This document shows, in pieces, positions 8,526 to 17,864 of a stretch of DNA of 64,000 nt. Both the position numbers and the translations under genes were made by a program. The DNA is taken from positions 4,022-68,021 of the forward strand of contig CAMYIG010000049.1 of NCBI GenBank assembly GCA_947258425.1, in the 5' to 3' direction. The stretch is from SZUA-76 sp945787585 (GTDB lineage: Bacteria > Pseudomonadota > Gammaproteobacteria > SZUA-140). The stretch's first letter is position 1; each line of letters begins with the position of its first letter. The notes below the pieces were generated by a model. The model had not been told where the DNA came from and did no database searches. It was given only the letters and a program-made list of their open reading frames with translations.

Positions 8526-10436
8526 ATGACTACCACTGAAAACCGCTACCCGCTGCTGCATAAGATTGACTCACCCGCCGATCTGCGCCAGCTATCCGCT
8601 GGCGAACTGGAACCGCTGGCACGCGAGCTGCGCAATTTTCTGATTCAGTCGGTCTCGCAGACCGGTGGGCATCTCTCATCCAGCCTCGGCACCATTGAGC
8701 TGACCATCGCGCTGCACTACATCTACAACACCCCGGATGATCGTCTAGTGTGGGATGTGGGCCATCAGGCCTATCCCCACAAGATCCTCACCGGACGCCG
8801 CGAACGCATGAGCACACTGCGTAAAAAAGATGGCCTGAGCGGGTTTATCAAACGCAAAGAGAGTGACTATGACACCTTCGGTGTCGGCCACTCCAGCACC
8901 TCCATCAGTGCCGCACTCGGCATGGCGATCGCCGCCGAAAAAACCGGCAGTTCACGCAAGGCGGTGGCGATTATTGGCGATGGAGCGATGACCGCCGGCA
9001 TGGCCTTTGAGGCGCTAAACCACGCCGGCCATCTCAATAATGATCTGCTGGTGATTCTCAACGATAACGAGATGTCGATCTCGCCCAACGTCGGCGGCAT
9101 GTCGAACTACCTCGCCAAACTGCTCTCCGGCAAGCTCTACACTTCGGTGCGCGAAAGTGGCAAAAAGGTGCTGAGTGCCGTCCCACCGATGCGTGAACTG
9201 GCACGCCGCGCCGAAGAGCATATGAAAGGGATGGTCATCCCCGGCACGCTGTTCGAGGAACTCGGTTTTAACTACTACGGCCCAGTGGATGGTCATGACA
9301 TTCCCACGCTCATCACCACGCTGCGCAATCTACGCAGTCACAAAGGGCCGCAGTTTCTGCATGTTGTGACAAAAAAGGGGCGCGGTTACCAACCTGCGGA
9401 AGAGAACCCCTGCACCTATCACGGCGTGACCCCCTTTGATCCCGACAACGGCAAGATGCATGCAGCCAACACCGCCAGTAGCACGCCAACTTATACGCAG
9501 GTGTTTGGCGACTGGTTGTGCGACATGGCCAAACAGGAGCCAACGCTGGTCGCCATTACCCCCGCGATGTGTGAAGGCTCTGGCATGGTGAAGTTTTCGC
9601 GCCAGTTCGCCAATCGTTTTTATGATGTCGGGATTGCGGAACAGCACGCCGTCACCCTCGCCGCCGGACTTGCCTGTGATGGCATCAAACCGGTGGTGGC
9701 AATCTACTCTACCTTCCTGCAACGCGCCTATGACCAGTTGATTCACGATGTTGCGATTCAGAATTTGCCGGTCGTTTTTGCGATCGACCGCGCCGGACTG
9801 GTCGGTGCGGACGGCCCGACCCACGCGGGCAGCTTCGACCTCAGTTACCTGCGTTGCATCCCCAACATGGTGGTCATGGCGCCCAGCAACGAAAATGAGT
9901 GCCGCCAGATGCTCTACACCGCCACGCACCTGAATGGCCCAAGCGCCGTGCGTTATCCGCGTGGGCGCGGCCCCGGCGTAGCAGTTGAACAGACCATGCA
10001 AGCGATTGAGCTCGGCAAGGGCGTGGTACTCAAACAAGGTCAATCTGTCGCGATCCTCGCCTTTGGCAGCCGTGTTCAGGTAGCTGTGGCGGCCGCAAAC
10101 GAACTCAATGCGACGGTGGTCGACATGCGCTTTGTTAAACCCATCGATGAGGCGCTCATCCTCGAATTGTCGAATAACCATGATTTACTCGTGACTATTG
10201 AAGAAAATGTCATCATGGGGGGCGCCGGGAGTGCCGTGAATGAAGTGCTTGCTGCGCAAAACGTGGTGCTCCCCGTGATCAATATGGGCCTGCCAGACGA
10301 ATATTGCGAACAGGGTGACCACGAGTCACTGCTTGAAGGTTACGGCCTCAGCAAAGCAGGCATCATAAAACAGGTAAATGACTTTCATCAACAGACCGCA
10401 TGCCATACAATAGGCGCTCGCACTAATTCCCACTAA
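8526..10436 (+). CDS. dxs: 1-Deoxy-D-xylulose-5-phosphate synthase
   Basis: A 636-residue thiamine-diphosphate enzyme that joins pyruvate and glyceraldehyde 3-phosphate in the first step of the MEP isoprenoid pathway. The ThDP/Mg motif GDGAMTAG is near residue 150 with the partner asparagine in LNDNEMSIS. The catalytic glutamate is in GIAEQHAVT near residue 372. The substrate loop YPRGRGPG and the C-terminal transketolase-like domain (VVDMRFVKPID) are intact. It lies about 110 bases after ispA on the same strand, so co-transcription is likely. Length and motifs are normal. Confidence 0.97.
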   Translation: MTTTENRYPLLHKIDSPADLRQLSAGELEPLARELRNFLIQSVSQTGGHLSSSLGTIELTIALHYIYNTPDDRLVWDVGHQAYPHKILTGRRERMSTLRKKDGLSGFIKRKESDYDTFGVGHSSTSISAALGMAIAAEKTGSSRKAVAIIGDGAMTAGMAFEALNHAGHLNNDLLVILNDNEMSISPNVGGMSNYLAKLLSGKLYTSVRESGKKVLSAVPPMRELARRAEEHMKGMVIPGTLFEELGFNYYGPVDGHDIPTLITTLRNLRSHKGPQFLHVVTKKGRGYQPAEENPCTYHGVTPFDPDNGKMHAANTASSTPTYTQVFGDWLCDMAKQEPTLVAITPAMCEGSGMVKFSRQFANRFYDVGIAEQHAVTLAAGLACDGIKPVVAIYSTFLQRAYDQLIHDVAIQNLPVVFAIDRAGLVGADGPTHAGSFDLSYLRCIPNMVVMAPSNENECRQMLYTATHLNGPSAVRYPRGRGPGVAVEQTMQAIELGKGVVLKQGQSVAILAFGSRVQVAVAAANELNATVVDMRFVKPIDEALILELSNNHDLLVTIEENVIMGGAGSAVNEVLAAQNVVLPVINMGLPDEYCEQGDHESLLEGYGLSKAGIIKQVNDFHQQTACHTIGARTNSH

Positions 10437-10455
10437 TCCAGTCAAGATCATTGCT

Positions 10456-10836
10456 ATGCCCCCTCGTTACACACTCAAGATCGTCACCGACTTTGCAGCC
10501 GCACACTCACTGCGCGACTACCCCGGCGACTGCTCGCGCCTACACGGCCATAACTGGAAGGTGGAAGCCGAAGTCGTCGCCACTGAACTGAATAAAGTCG
10601 GCATGGGGATTGACTTTAAGGCGATCAAAATAGAAACGAAACTACTGATAGATCAACTCGATCATCGCTATCTCAACGAGATCCCACCGTTCGATGAGAT
10701 CAACCCGACCGCCGAAAACATTGCGGCGTACCTCTATCAGGGCCTGTCAAAAAAACTTAATGGCAACACGCTACGGGTAAATGCCATCACACTGTGGGAA
10801 ACCGAGCGCGCCTGTGTGCGCTACTCAGAGGAATAA
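10456..10836 (+). CDS. queD: 6-Carboxy-5,6,7,8-tetrahydropterin synthase
   Basis: A 126-residue T-fold enzyme. Zinc ligands are H17 (AAAHSLR), H30 and H32 (LHGHNW). C26 is the QueD-type catalytic cysteine, with D69-H70 in LDHRYLN and E115 in LWETERA binding the pterin. The CxxxHGHNW spacing favours QueD (making CPH4 for queuosine) over the tetrahydrobiopterin branch. It starts 19 bases after dxs and is followed 5 bases later by folE2, which supplies its substrate dihydroneopterin triphosphate. No strong ribosome site is visible before the ATG. Confidence 0.9.
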   Translation: MPPRYTLKIVTDFAAAHSLRDYPGDCSRLHGHNWKVEAEVVATELNKVGMGIDFKAIKIETKLLIDQLDHRYLNEIPPFDEINPTAENIAAYLYQGLSKKLNGNTLRVNAITLWETERACVRYSEE

Positions 10837-10841
10837 GCGTT

Positions 10842-11633
10842 ATGAACGAAACAAATACACAGATCGCAGACGTACAGAATGATCCGGACAATCGCCAGAT
10901 ACCGATCAACAAAGTCGGTATCAAAGATATCCGCCATCCAGTGCGCGTCAAAGACCGTAGCGAAGGCGAGCAGCACACCATCGCCAACTTTAATATGTAT
11001 GTCGACCTGCCTCATAATTTTAAGGGAACACACATGTCGCGTTTTGTGAAGCTGTTGAATTCTCATGAACGCGAGATCAGTGTCGAATCATTTGAAGAGA
11101 TTCTGGCTGATATGGCCAAGTTACTGGATGCTGAATCTGGCCATATTGAAATGAGCTTCCCCTATTTCATCAACAAAGCAGCCCCTGTTAGCAAAGTCGA
11201 GAGCCTGCTTGATTATGATGTGACACTGATTGGCGAAATCACCGGCGGGAAAAGCAATATCACCATCAAAGTGGTAGTGCCTGTCACCAGCCTTTGCCCC
11301 TGCTCTAAACAGATCTCCGACTACGGCGCACACAACCAGCGCTCTCATGTCACGGTGACGGCACGCACCGAAGGCTTTGTCTGGATTGAAGACCTGATCG
11401 ATATCATCGAACAAGAGGCATCATGCGAAATCTTTGGCCTGCTGAAACGACCTGATGAGAAGTATGTGACCGAACGTGCCTACGATAATCCCAAGTTCGT
11501 TGAAGATATGGTGCGCGATGTTGCAGCACGCCTCAATGCCGATGATCGGATCACCGCCTATACGCTGGAATCAGAAAACTTTGAATCGATTCACAATCAC
11601 TCGGCCTACGCGTTAATTGAAAAAATAAAATAG
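10842..11633 (+). CDS. folE2: GTP cyclohydrolase IB (FolE2)
   Basis: A 263-residue FolE2, which converts GTP to 7,8-dihydroneopterin triphosphate for folate and queuosine synthesis. It differs from zinc-dependent FolE in sequence and metal use. The ATG at 10842 has AGAGGA upstream; the longer reading from 10794 lies within queD. The active-site segment VTSLCPCSKQISDYGAHNQRS has the conserved cysteine pair C152/C154 and the glutamine and arginine typical of the family. N-terminal GIKDIRHP and FVKLLNSH motifs are also present. In bacteria that carry both enzymes FolE2 is often expressed under zinc limitation; I see no Zur site here, and the tight pairing with queD suggests constitutive pathway use. 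Confidence 0.93.
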   Translation: MNETNTQIADVQNDPDNRQIPINKVGIKDIRHPVRVKDRSEGEQHTIANFNMYVDLPHNFKGTHMSRFVKLLNSHEREISVESFEEILADMAKLLDAESGHIEMSFPYFINKAAPVSKVESLLDYDVTLIGEITGGKSNITIKVVVPVTSLCPCSKQISDYGAHNQRSHVTVTARTEGFVWIEDLIDIIEQEASCEIFGLLKRPDEKYVTERAYDNPKFVEDMVRDVAARLNADDRITAYTLESENFESIHNHSAYALIEKIK

Positions 11634-11711
11634 CGTAACCATATATATTATTTAAATTACATAGTAACCTCACGGAAGAGACTAAATAATTTTAGTAATG
11701 ATAGTGCATTA

Positions 11712-14183
11712 ATGATGAGCTGGTTCAATCGAATAAACAGTTTTATTCGCACCCTCACTGGACGCATGGTGATGGGTGAACTACTTATTCACTCTATATT
11801 AGTACCCTTTCTCTTTTTTGGTATTAATTTCATCGTCAAAGATGGCTACCATTCAAGATTTATCGAACAAGCCCACTCAAAATCAAACCTGCTAGTGACC
11901 ATCATTACCCATGAGGTGAGCAATCCACACATACTCGAACTGCTCAACAATGTGGTCAATAGTCATCAGATTATCTCAGCCAAACTCATTTACACCTCCG
12001 GCGAAGTAATTCAAAGTCAAACTAAAGTAGATGACCTAAACCAGCCTTTCATAGAAGATCAGTTCTTCGCTCAGCATAACGATAGTAAATTTCATATCGA
12101 GACGCCACTCATCAGCAGCGGTGGTGAACTCATCGCCACGCTACAAACCAGTTTTGATGAACGCCCCGTCGCCAATCAGATTGAAAAGACATACCAGGTC
12201 AGTTTATTACTTGCCTGCGCCTACATTCTGATTACGCTGGTGCTATCCGGTCTGCTCGGGCAGCAGCTCACACGCCCAATACGAAAATTACGTGACGATG
12301 CACGTATTATCGCCTCCGGCAACACAGATAAACAACTCAATGTCATCTCTTCGATCTCGGAGGTTGCTAGTCTCACTGACAATCTGGAAACGATGAAAAA
12401 GGCGCTCATCAAGCATAGTCAGGCGTCACTCTCTCGCGAGGCACATCTACGCGCAGTGATGGAAAATGTCGTGGATGGCATCATCATTACAAATACGACT
12501 GGCATCATTGAGTCACTCAACCCGGCTGCCATCAACCTCTTTGACTATACAAAAGGTGAGTTGATTGGAGAACATATCAATGTCCTGCTAGATGCCAACG
12601 CCCTGCTGAAAATAGCGATGATTTCTAATCGATCACAAAATGCCGAAGTAGATCAACATAAACACAAACTTCAGGAGACGCAGGGCTACCGTAAAAGCGG
12701 GGCTATTTTTCCTTTAGAAGTGGCAATTAGTAAGATGATTGTCAACTATCAAACTCACTATATTTATGTCACACATGACATTACAGAAAGAAAGTATGCT
12801 AAAAATGAACTAGAACGTCGCGTCATCATTCGCACCAGCGAACTGGCCGCCGCCAATGAAGAATTAGAATACCAGGCGCTGCATGATTCACTGACCGACC
12901 TACCCAATCGCGTCTTATTACTAGACCGGATTAATCAGGCCATTCAGACAAACGAACGCAATAATCATAAGCTGGCCCTTTTTATGATTGACCTTGATCG
13001 CTTCAAAGAGATCAATGACACGCTGGGTCACCACTATGGTGACATCATTCTACAGCAGGTCGCCCAGCGCATGCGGGAAGTGCTGCATAAATCAAACACG
13101 GTTGCGCGCCTTGGCGGTGATGAGTTCGCGGTATTACTGCCCTTAATTGAAGATACTGAAATGCCGGCGGCAATCGCGATGGAGGTCATCAACGCTATAG
13201 ACCAGCCCTACTTGCTGGAAGAACAGGCCTTTCATGTCGGCGCCAGTATCGGCATCGCCATCTCGCCTGAACACGGCGCCGATGCATCGACACTTATGCG
13301 TCATGCCGATATTGCGATGTACGCCACTAAAAACAACAACAGTGACTATACGTTTTATCATGCGTCACTGGATCAACACAGCCGTGATCGTCTTGCGCTT
13401 ACCACGGAACTACGCCATGCGATCGATCATGATGAACTGCTGCTGCACTATCAACCAAAGGTCGACTTTAAAACGGGCAACGTTGCAGAAGTTGAGGCGC
13501 TTGTGCGCTGGAACCACCCCCGCTTCGGCACGATGAGCCCCGATCATTTTATTCCACTGTCCGAACATACAGGGCTCATCAGACCCCTCACCTTATGGGT
13601 CATCACTGAAGCGTTAAAGACCTGTCGAGAATGGCACGATAGCGGGCATAAACTCAAAATCGCCATCAATCTATCCACTCACAACCTGCATGATCCACAC
13701 TTGCGCAGCCATATAGAGGAGAGTTGTAAAACGTATCAACTTGACCCGGCATACCTGGTACTTGAAATCACCGAAAGCGCCGTGATGTCTGACCCGATTA
13801 GTGCAATGAAAATTTTAAATGAGTTATCAACAATGGGGATCAATCTGTCAATCGATGACTTTGGTACTGGCTATTCTTCACTCGCCTATCTAAAACAGCT
13901 TCCGATGGATGAGATCAAGATCGATAAATCCTTCGTCATTGATATGATTACGGATAACGATGATCTCACCATCGTACGTGCCACGATCGACCTTGCCCAT
14001 AACATGGGCAGAAAAGTGATCGCAGAAGGGGTTGAGTCGCTTCAAATATGGGAGATGCTCAACAAGATGGGCTGCGATATGGCGCAGGGCAACTATATTT
14101 GTGAACCACTCTCAGCGGATGAATTCTATCAATGGCTACAGGATTCACCATTAAACCTGCCACTATTAAGCTCCCAGAATTAA
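11712..14183 (+). CDS. Membrane GGDEF-EAL protein with HAMP and PAS domains
   Basis: An 823-residue c-di-GMP signalling protein. Transmembrane helices lie near residues 20-42 and 160-185, with a periplasmic sensor region between them. Then come a HAMP segment (LTRPIRKLRDDARIIASGN), a PAS domain at about 245-370 (IIESLNPAAINLFDYTKGELIGEHI) and a short coiled linker. The GGDEF domain has RLGGDEFAVLLP at about 466, a consensus cyclase site, but the residues upstream (HKSN) do not form an RxxD inhibitory site. The EAL domain has EVEALVRW near 592 and DDFGTGYSS, with phosphodiesterase residues apparently kept. Both activities are possible. It overlaps pgpA tail to tail by 4 bases and stands alone on its strand. 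Confidence 0.93.
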   Translation: MMSWFNRINSFIRTLTGRMVMGELLIHSILVPFLFFGINFIVKDGYHSRFIEQAHSKSNLLVTIITHEVSNPHILELLNNVVNSHQIISAKLIYTSGEVIQSQTKVDDLNQPFIEDQFFAQHNDSKFHIETPLISSGGELIATLQTSFDERPVANQIEKTYQVSLLLACAYILITLVLSGLLGQQLTRPIRKLRDDARIIASGNTDKQLNVISSISEVASLTDNLETMKKALIKHSQASLSREAHLRAVMENVVDGIIITNTTGIIESLNPAAINLFDYTKGELIGEHINVLLDANALLKIAMISNRSQNAEVDQHKHKLQETQGYRKSGAIFPLEVAISKMIVNYQTHYIYVTHDITERKYAKNELERRVIIRTSELAAANEELEYQALHDSLTDLPNRVLLLDRINQAIQTNERNNHKLALFMIDLDRFKEINDTLGHHYGDIILQQVAQRMREVLHKSNTVARLGGDEFAVLLPLIEDTEMPAAIAMEVINAIDQPYLLEEQAFHVGASIGIAISPEHGADASTLMRHADIAMYATKNNNSDYTFYHASLDQHSRDRLALTTELRHAIDHDELLLHYQPKVDFKTGNVAEVEALVRWNHPRFGTMSPDHFIPLSEHTGLIRPLTLWVITEALKTCREWHDSGHKLKIAINLSTHNLHDPHLRSHIEESCKTYQLDPAYLVLEITESAVMSDPISAMKILNELSTMGINLSIDDFGTGYSSLAYLKQLPMDEIKIDKSFVIDMITDNDDLTIVRATIDLAHNMGRKVIAEGVESLQIWEMLNKMGCDMAQGNYICEPLSADEFYQWLQDSPLNLPLLSSQN

Positions 14184-14674
14184 GCTGACAGAATTAATAT
14201 TGCCACCAGCTGCAATATCCCCCATGCAAACAGCGCGGCCACAATATCATCCAGCATAATACCGAAGCCACCACCCACCTTGTGGTCAATCCACTTAATC
14301 GGCCACGGCTTCCAGATGTCGAACAGGCGAAACAGACAAAACCCGAGCACAATCCACTGCCACCCAGCGGGGGCCGCCACCATCGTCAACAAATAACCGG
14401 CAATTTCATCCCACACAATACCGGGATGATCATGAATCCCCAACGTTTTAGCCGTATAGTCACATAGCCAGATACCTGCCAGCGATACCCCCACTGCAAT
14501 CGCAATGTAATAGAGCAGCGGCAGCGGCTGTAATAGTAGATAGATTGGTACGGCGACCAATGTGCCCATCGTACCGGGGGCGTATTTAGACAGCCCCGAA
14601 CCAAAACCGAGTGTCATAAAATTGACCGGATTTTTCAGGTCTGCAAGTGTTAATCGTCTATTTTTAGTATTCAC
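14180..14674 (-). CDS. pgpA: Phosphatidylglycerophosphatase A
   Basis: A 164-residue inner-membrane phosphatase that makes phosphatidylglycerol from its phosphate. Typical PgpA features are FGSGLSKYAPGTMGT near the N-terminus, DHPGIVWDEIAGYLL in the middle, and FRLFDIWKPWPIKW followed by GIMLDDIVAALFA. Several hydrophobic segments fit an integral membrane protein. It starts at a GTG whose GTGA overlaps the thiL stop, so translation is coupled. It is the last gene of the nrdR-rib-nusB-thiL-pgpA cluster, as in many gammaproteobacteria. Confidence 0.95.
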   Translation of the reverse strand: MNTKNRRLTLADLKNPVNFMTLGFGSGLSKYAPGTMGTLVAVPIYLLLQPLPLLYYIAIAVGVSLAGIWLCDYTAKTLGIHDHPGIVWDEIAGYLLTMVAAPAGWQWIVLGFCLFRLFDIWKPWPIKWIDHKVGGGFGIMLDDIVAALFAWGILQLVAILILSA

Positions 14675-15663
14675 TGAAAATGCTCATAGCCTGATTGTTC
14701 ACTCTGATATAACTCACCGTTTTTCTGTACACAGCGCAGGCCGGGGCCACCATCAATCACGCCAATACAGTGTGCCACCAAACCCTGTTGTGATAACCGT
14801 TCCTCTACACTGCCCTTTTGCTCTGGGGCAATGGTAAAACAGAGTTCATAATCATCGCCCGCCGATAGCGGTAACGCTTGCCAGAAAGTATCTGGTTGTT
14901 GCGGGACAGTGTCATCACTCTGGCATGCACGAAAAGCCGCTGATAATGGCAAAGCTTCCAGTTCAATCAAAGCGCCCACACCACTCGCCGTCAGGATGTG
15001 ACCGAGATCACTCAACAAACCGTCTGAGAGATCAATCGCGGCATTAACCAAACCATTCAGAGCCAGCGCCTCTGTAATTCTTGGCGTCGGCTGTTCAAGG
15101 CGCGACAGAAGTTCAGCAAAGTGAGGTTGAGTAAATGATAATGTCTGCTGCTTTGCCTGCAGCGCAAGACCGGCATCACCCAAGGTGCCTGTCACATAGA
15201 TCAGATCACCGATCTTAGCGGTATCGCGCCGCCAGGCCTGCCCCTGTGTGACAAATCCCATCGCCTGCACCGTGATCGAAAGTGGACCGCAGGTCGTATC
15301 TCCCCCCACCAGTTGCACACCATATTGTTGCGCTAACCTAGAGAAGCCGCGGCTGAAGCCATCAAGCCACTGCTCATCCACCTGCGGTATTGTTAGCGCA
15401 AGGGTGACCCAGGCGGGCCTGGCGCCCATCGCGGCCATGTCACTGAGATTGACCGCCAGCGTTTTATGGCCCAAAGAAAAAGGATCGACATCAGCAAAGA
15501 AATGAATGCCCGCTACCAACGTATCAGTGGAAACAACGAGTTCACAATCGTAAGGAGGTGCAAGGATTGCGGCGTCATCGCCCACACCTAATAACACATC
15601 AGCACGTTCACTACCGGCGTTGGTAAAGTAGCGCTCAATCAGTTCGAATTCCATTACGGCCAT
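14671..15663 (-). CDS. thiL: Thiamine-monophosphate kinase
   Basis: A 330-residue ATP-dependent kinase that makes thiamine diphosphate. The start at 15663 (MAVMEFELIERYF) aligns with the length of the E. coli N-terminus (MACGEFSLIARYF). Motifs: LLGVGDDAAIL, VVSTDTLVAGIHF, LAVNLSDMAAMGA, and VGGDTTCG, which line the metal and nucleotide sites of this PurM/AIR-synthase-like fold; then AIDLSDGLLSDLGHI and GDDYELCF near the C-terminus. The product is the cofactor of Dxs encoded elsewhere in the window. Confidence 0.96.
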   Translation of the reverse strand: MAVMEFELIERYFTNAGSERADVLLGVGDDAAILAPPYDCELVVSTDTLVAGIHFFADVDPFSLGHKTLAVNLSDMAAMGARPAWVTLALTIPQVDEQWLDGFSRGFSRLAQQYGVQLVGGDTTCGPLSITVQAMGFVTQGQAWRRDTAKIGDLIYVTGTLGDAGLALQAKQQTLSFTQPHFAELLSRLEQPTPRITEALALNGLVNAAIDLSDGLLSDLGHILTASGVGALIELEALPLSAAFRACQSDDTVPQQPDTFWQALPLSAGDDYELCFTIAPEQKGSVEERLSQQGLVAHCIGVIDGGPGLRCVQKNGELYQSEQSGYEHFQ

Positions 15664-15723
15664 GAGAGCAATTCTAGCGTCATTTACGGGTGAGATGAAC
15701 GTCGTTTTACAACAACGCGTCCA

Positions 15724-16161
15724 TTACTTTGCAGGTCTTTTCTGTTTACACTCGGCGCTACGCAATGTGGCGGCCAGTTTATCGAGTACACCATTGACAT
15801 ACTTGTGGCCCTGGTCCGCACCAAAAACCTTGGCTAACTCAACGGCCTCGTTAATCACCACCCGATAAGGCACTTCGAGATTATACTGAAGCTCGTAGAC
15901 GCCCATACGCATGATCGCAAGTTCCACGGGATCGAGACTTTCAACAGAACGATCTAGCACCGGCGCTAGCAACGCATCCAACTTATCCACCTGCTTAACG
16001 ACGCCACTCAACAGGCCGCGAAAATAACTCGCATCGACCTTTTTGACATCCTTCTCTTCAAGGATCTGCGATGCAACTTCGGCGACATCTGCACCGGTTA
16101 ATTGCCACTGATACAATGCCTGCACTGCACAACGGCGCGCCTGACTTCTGGTTCGACTCAT
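15724..16161 (-). CDS. nusB: Transcription antitermination factor NusB
   Basis: A 145-residue all-helical RNA-binding protein that joins NusE (S10) at boxA in rRNA antitermination. The N-terminus SRTRSQARRCAVQALYQWQLTG carries the arginine-rich RNA-binding helix. LDPVELAIMRMGVYEL and VPYRVVINEAVELAKVFG with HKYVNGVLDKLA are the conserved NusB blocks. It lies between ribH and thiL, the usual position. Confidence 0.96.
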   Translation of the reverse strand: MSRTRSQARRCAVQALYQWQLTGADVAEVASQILEEKDVKKVDASYFRGLLSGVVKQVDKLDALLAPVLDRSVESLDPVELAIMRMGVYELQYNLEVPYRVVINEAVELAKVFGADQGHKYVNGVLDKLAATLRSAECKQKRPAK

Positions 16162-16192
16162 AATACCTTTTACTAAATAAGCTCTGAAAAAA

Positions 16193-16672
16193 TTACGCGT
16201 CTAAAGCGCGCATCAAAGAGGCCATTTCGATCGCCGTTACGGCTGCCTCGGCACCTTTATTACCCGCCTTGGTGCCAGCACGTTCAATCGCCTGTTCGAT
16301 AGTATCCACCGTGAGTACACCAAAGGTCACGGGAATATCATATTCCATCGCCACCGCTGAAATACCTTTGGCGCATTCACCTGCGACATATTCAAAATGC
16401 GGGGTGCCACCGCGAATCACCGCGCCCAGCGTAATCACCGCATCGTAACGTTTACTTGCGGCCATTTTTTTTACCACCGGTGGCAGCTCAAAAGCGCCCG
16501 GCACATGCACCACATGGATATTATCTTCTGCAACTCCATGTTGTTTAAGCGCGCCAATCGCCCCTTTCAACAGGTGATCAACAATGAAGCTATTAAACTT
16601 GGCGGATACGATAACAAAACGTGTGTTTGTTACGTTGAAATCACCTTCAAAGGTTTTAATCGTCATATTCAT
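16193..16672 (-). CDS. ribH: 6,7-Dimethyl-8-ribityllumazine synthase
   Basis: A 159-residue lumazine synthase that condenses the RibB product with the pyrimidine from RibD in riboflavin synthesis. The substrate-binding segments are SAKFNSFIVDHLLKGA, VPGAFELP, and LGAVIRGGTPHFEYV with the catalytic histidine H92. VTFGVLTVDTIEQAIERAGTKAGNKGAEAA is the typical C-terminal block. It follows ribB and precedes nusB. Confidence 0.96.
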   Translation of the reverse strand: MNMTIKTFEGDFNVTNTRFVIVSAKFNSFIVDHLLKGAIGALKQHGVAEDNIHVVHVPGAFELPPVVKKMAASKRYDAVITLGAVIRGGTPHFEYVAGECAKGISAVAMEYDIPVTFGVLTVDTIEQAIERAGTKAGNKGAEAAVTAIEMASLMRALDA

Positions 16673-16718
16673 TACTCACAACAAAAAATTATTAATTCGT
16701 GAAATTATTCTTTCACCG

Positions 16719-17831
16719 TTAATGACAGGACACATATTCTACAACTTCCAGTCCAAAACCGGAGAGACCATGCAGCCGTTTTGGTTGTCCTAACACGCGC
16801 ATCTCGCGCACGCCGACATCCAGTAAAATCTGTGCGCCCACCCCGTAGGTTCGCAACTCATCGCCATGCAGCGGTAATGGCTGTACGATGCCGCGTTCGC
16901 GCATCTGATAATCCATCATTTGACGAATGGTAGTGCTGGCATCGGGCAACTTCTTGAGGATCACGATCACACCCGCACCCTCTTTTGCTACACGCTCCAT
17001 CGCCGCTTTGAGTGGCCACGCACCGTCAAGACGTTCTGCACTCAACATATCGGCAAGAGGGTCTTCTAGGTGAACGCGCACCAATACTGGCTGGTCGAAC
17101 GCTGGCTCGCCATACACTAACGCCTGATGCAGTTGCCCATCCACCACATCCTGAAAAGAAAGCACTCTAAACGTACCATACAGTGTTGAGAGAGTACATT
17201 CTGCAACGCGTTCAACGGTCTTTTCATTCTGTACACGATAGTGGATGAGGTCGGCAATCGCCCCCATTTTCAGGCCGTGCTGCTCAGAAAAGCGTTCCAG
17301 TTCTGGACGCCGCGCCATGGTGCCATCTTCGTTGAGAATTTCTACAATCACGCTCGCAGGCTCCAGTCCGGCAAGGCGTGTCAAATCACAGCCCGCCTCG
17401 GTATGGCCTGCACGGGTTAACACACCGCCATCTTGTGCCATCAGTGGAAAGATATGGCCGGGTTGAGTCAAATCTTGTGGACCAGCATCTTTCTTTACCG
17501 CGGCCAGTACGGTAGTGGCGCGGTCAGCGGCCGAGATACCGGTCGTCACCCCGACCGCAGCTTCTATTGAAACGGTAAAGTTAGTGGCGTGATTGCTATG
17601 GGTATCACTCACCATCAACGGCAAATTCAGCTGCGCGCAGCGGGCACGTGTCAACGTCAAACAGATCAGCCCACGGCCATAGCGCGCCATGAAATTAATA
17701 TCGTCAGCGCTCACCGCCGTCGCCGCCATCACCAGATCGCCTTCGTTTTCACGATCTTCATCATCGACCAGTACCACCATTTTTCCCTGGCGGATCTCTT
17801 CGATGATCTCTTCTGTACTACTCAAAGGCAT
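16719..17831 (-). CDS. ribB: 3,4-Dihydroxy-2-butanone-4-phosphate synthase fused to a degenerate GTP cyclohydrolase II-like domain
   Basis: A 370-residue two-domain protein. Residues 1-205 are an intact DHBP synthase: VDDEDRENEGDLVMAA, GRGLICLTLT and HTEAGCDLTRLAGL. Residues 206-370 align with GTP cyclohydrolase II, but where RibA has its three-cysteine zinc site this protein reads VRVHLEDPLADMLSAERL, with none of the cysteines. The later RibA motif RGIVQPL...LRTYGVGAQILLDVGV is partly kept. It therefore should act as RibB, with the second domain inactive as a cyclohydrolase; such RibB fusions are known (ribBX). A functional RibA must be encoded elsewhere if this reading is right. Annotation pipelines would often label it ribBA. 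Confidence 0.9.
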   Translation of the reverse strand: MPLSSTEEIIEEIRQGKMVVLVDDEDRENEGDLVMAATAVSADDINFMARYGRGLICLTLTRARCAQLNLPLMVSDTHSNHATNFTVSIEAAVGVTTGISAADRATTVLAAVKKDAGPQDLTQPGHIFPLMAQDGGVLTRAGHTEAGCDLTRLAGLEPASVIVEILNEDGTMARRPELERFSEQHGLKMGAIADLIHYRVQNEKTVERVAECTLSTLYGTFRVLSFQDVVDGQLHQALVYGEPAFDQPVLVRVHLEDPLADMLSAERLDGAWPLKAAMERVAKEGAGVIVILKKLPDASTTIRQMMDYQMRERGIVQPLPLHGDELRTYGVGAQILLDVGVREMRVLGQPKRLHGLSGFGLEVVEYVSCH

Positions 17832-17864
17832 GCCGTTACACCCTGTTAACTAGATTACTGATCA

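Noticed and set aside
9330..10181. 283-residue open frame on the minus strand inside dxs
   Set aside because: It is the shadow of a strongly coding gene: dxs on the plus strand is complete and canonical, and the antisense product has no recognisable motif or ribosome site.
11712..14183. GGDEF-EAL protein considered catalytically dead
   Set aside because: Both the GGDEF motif and the EVEALVRW/DDFGTGYSS motifs are intact; only the RxxD inhibitory site is missing.
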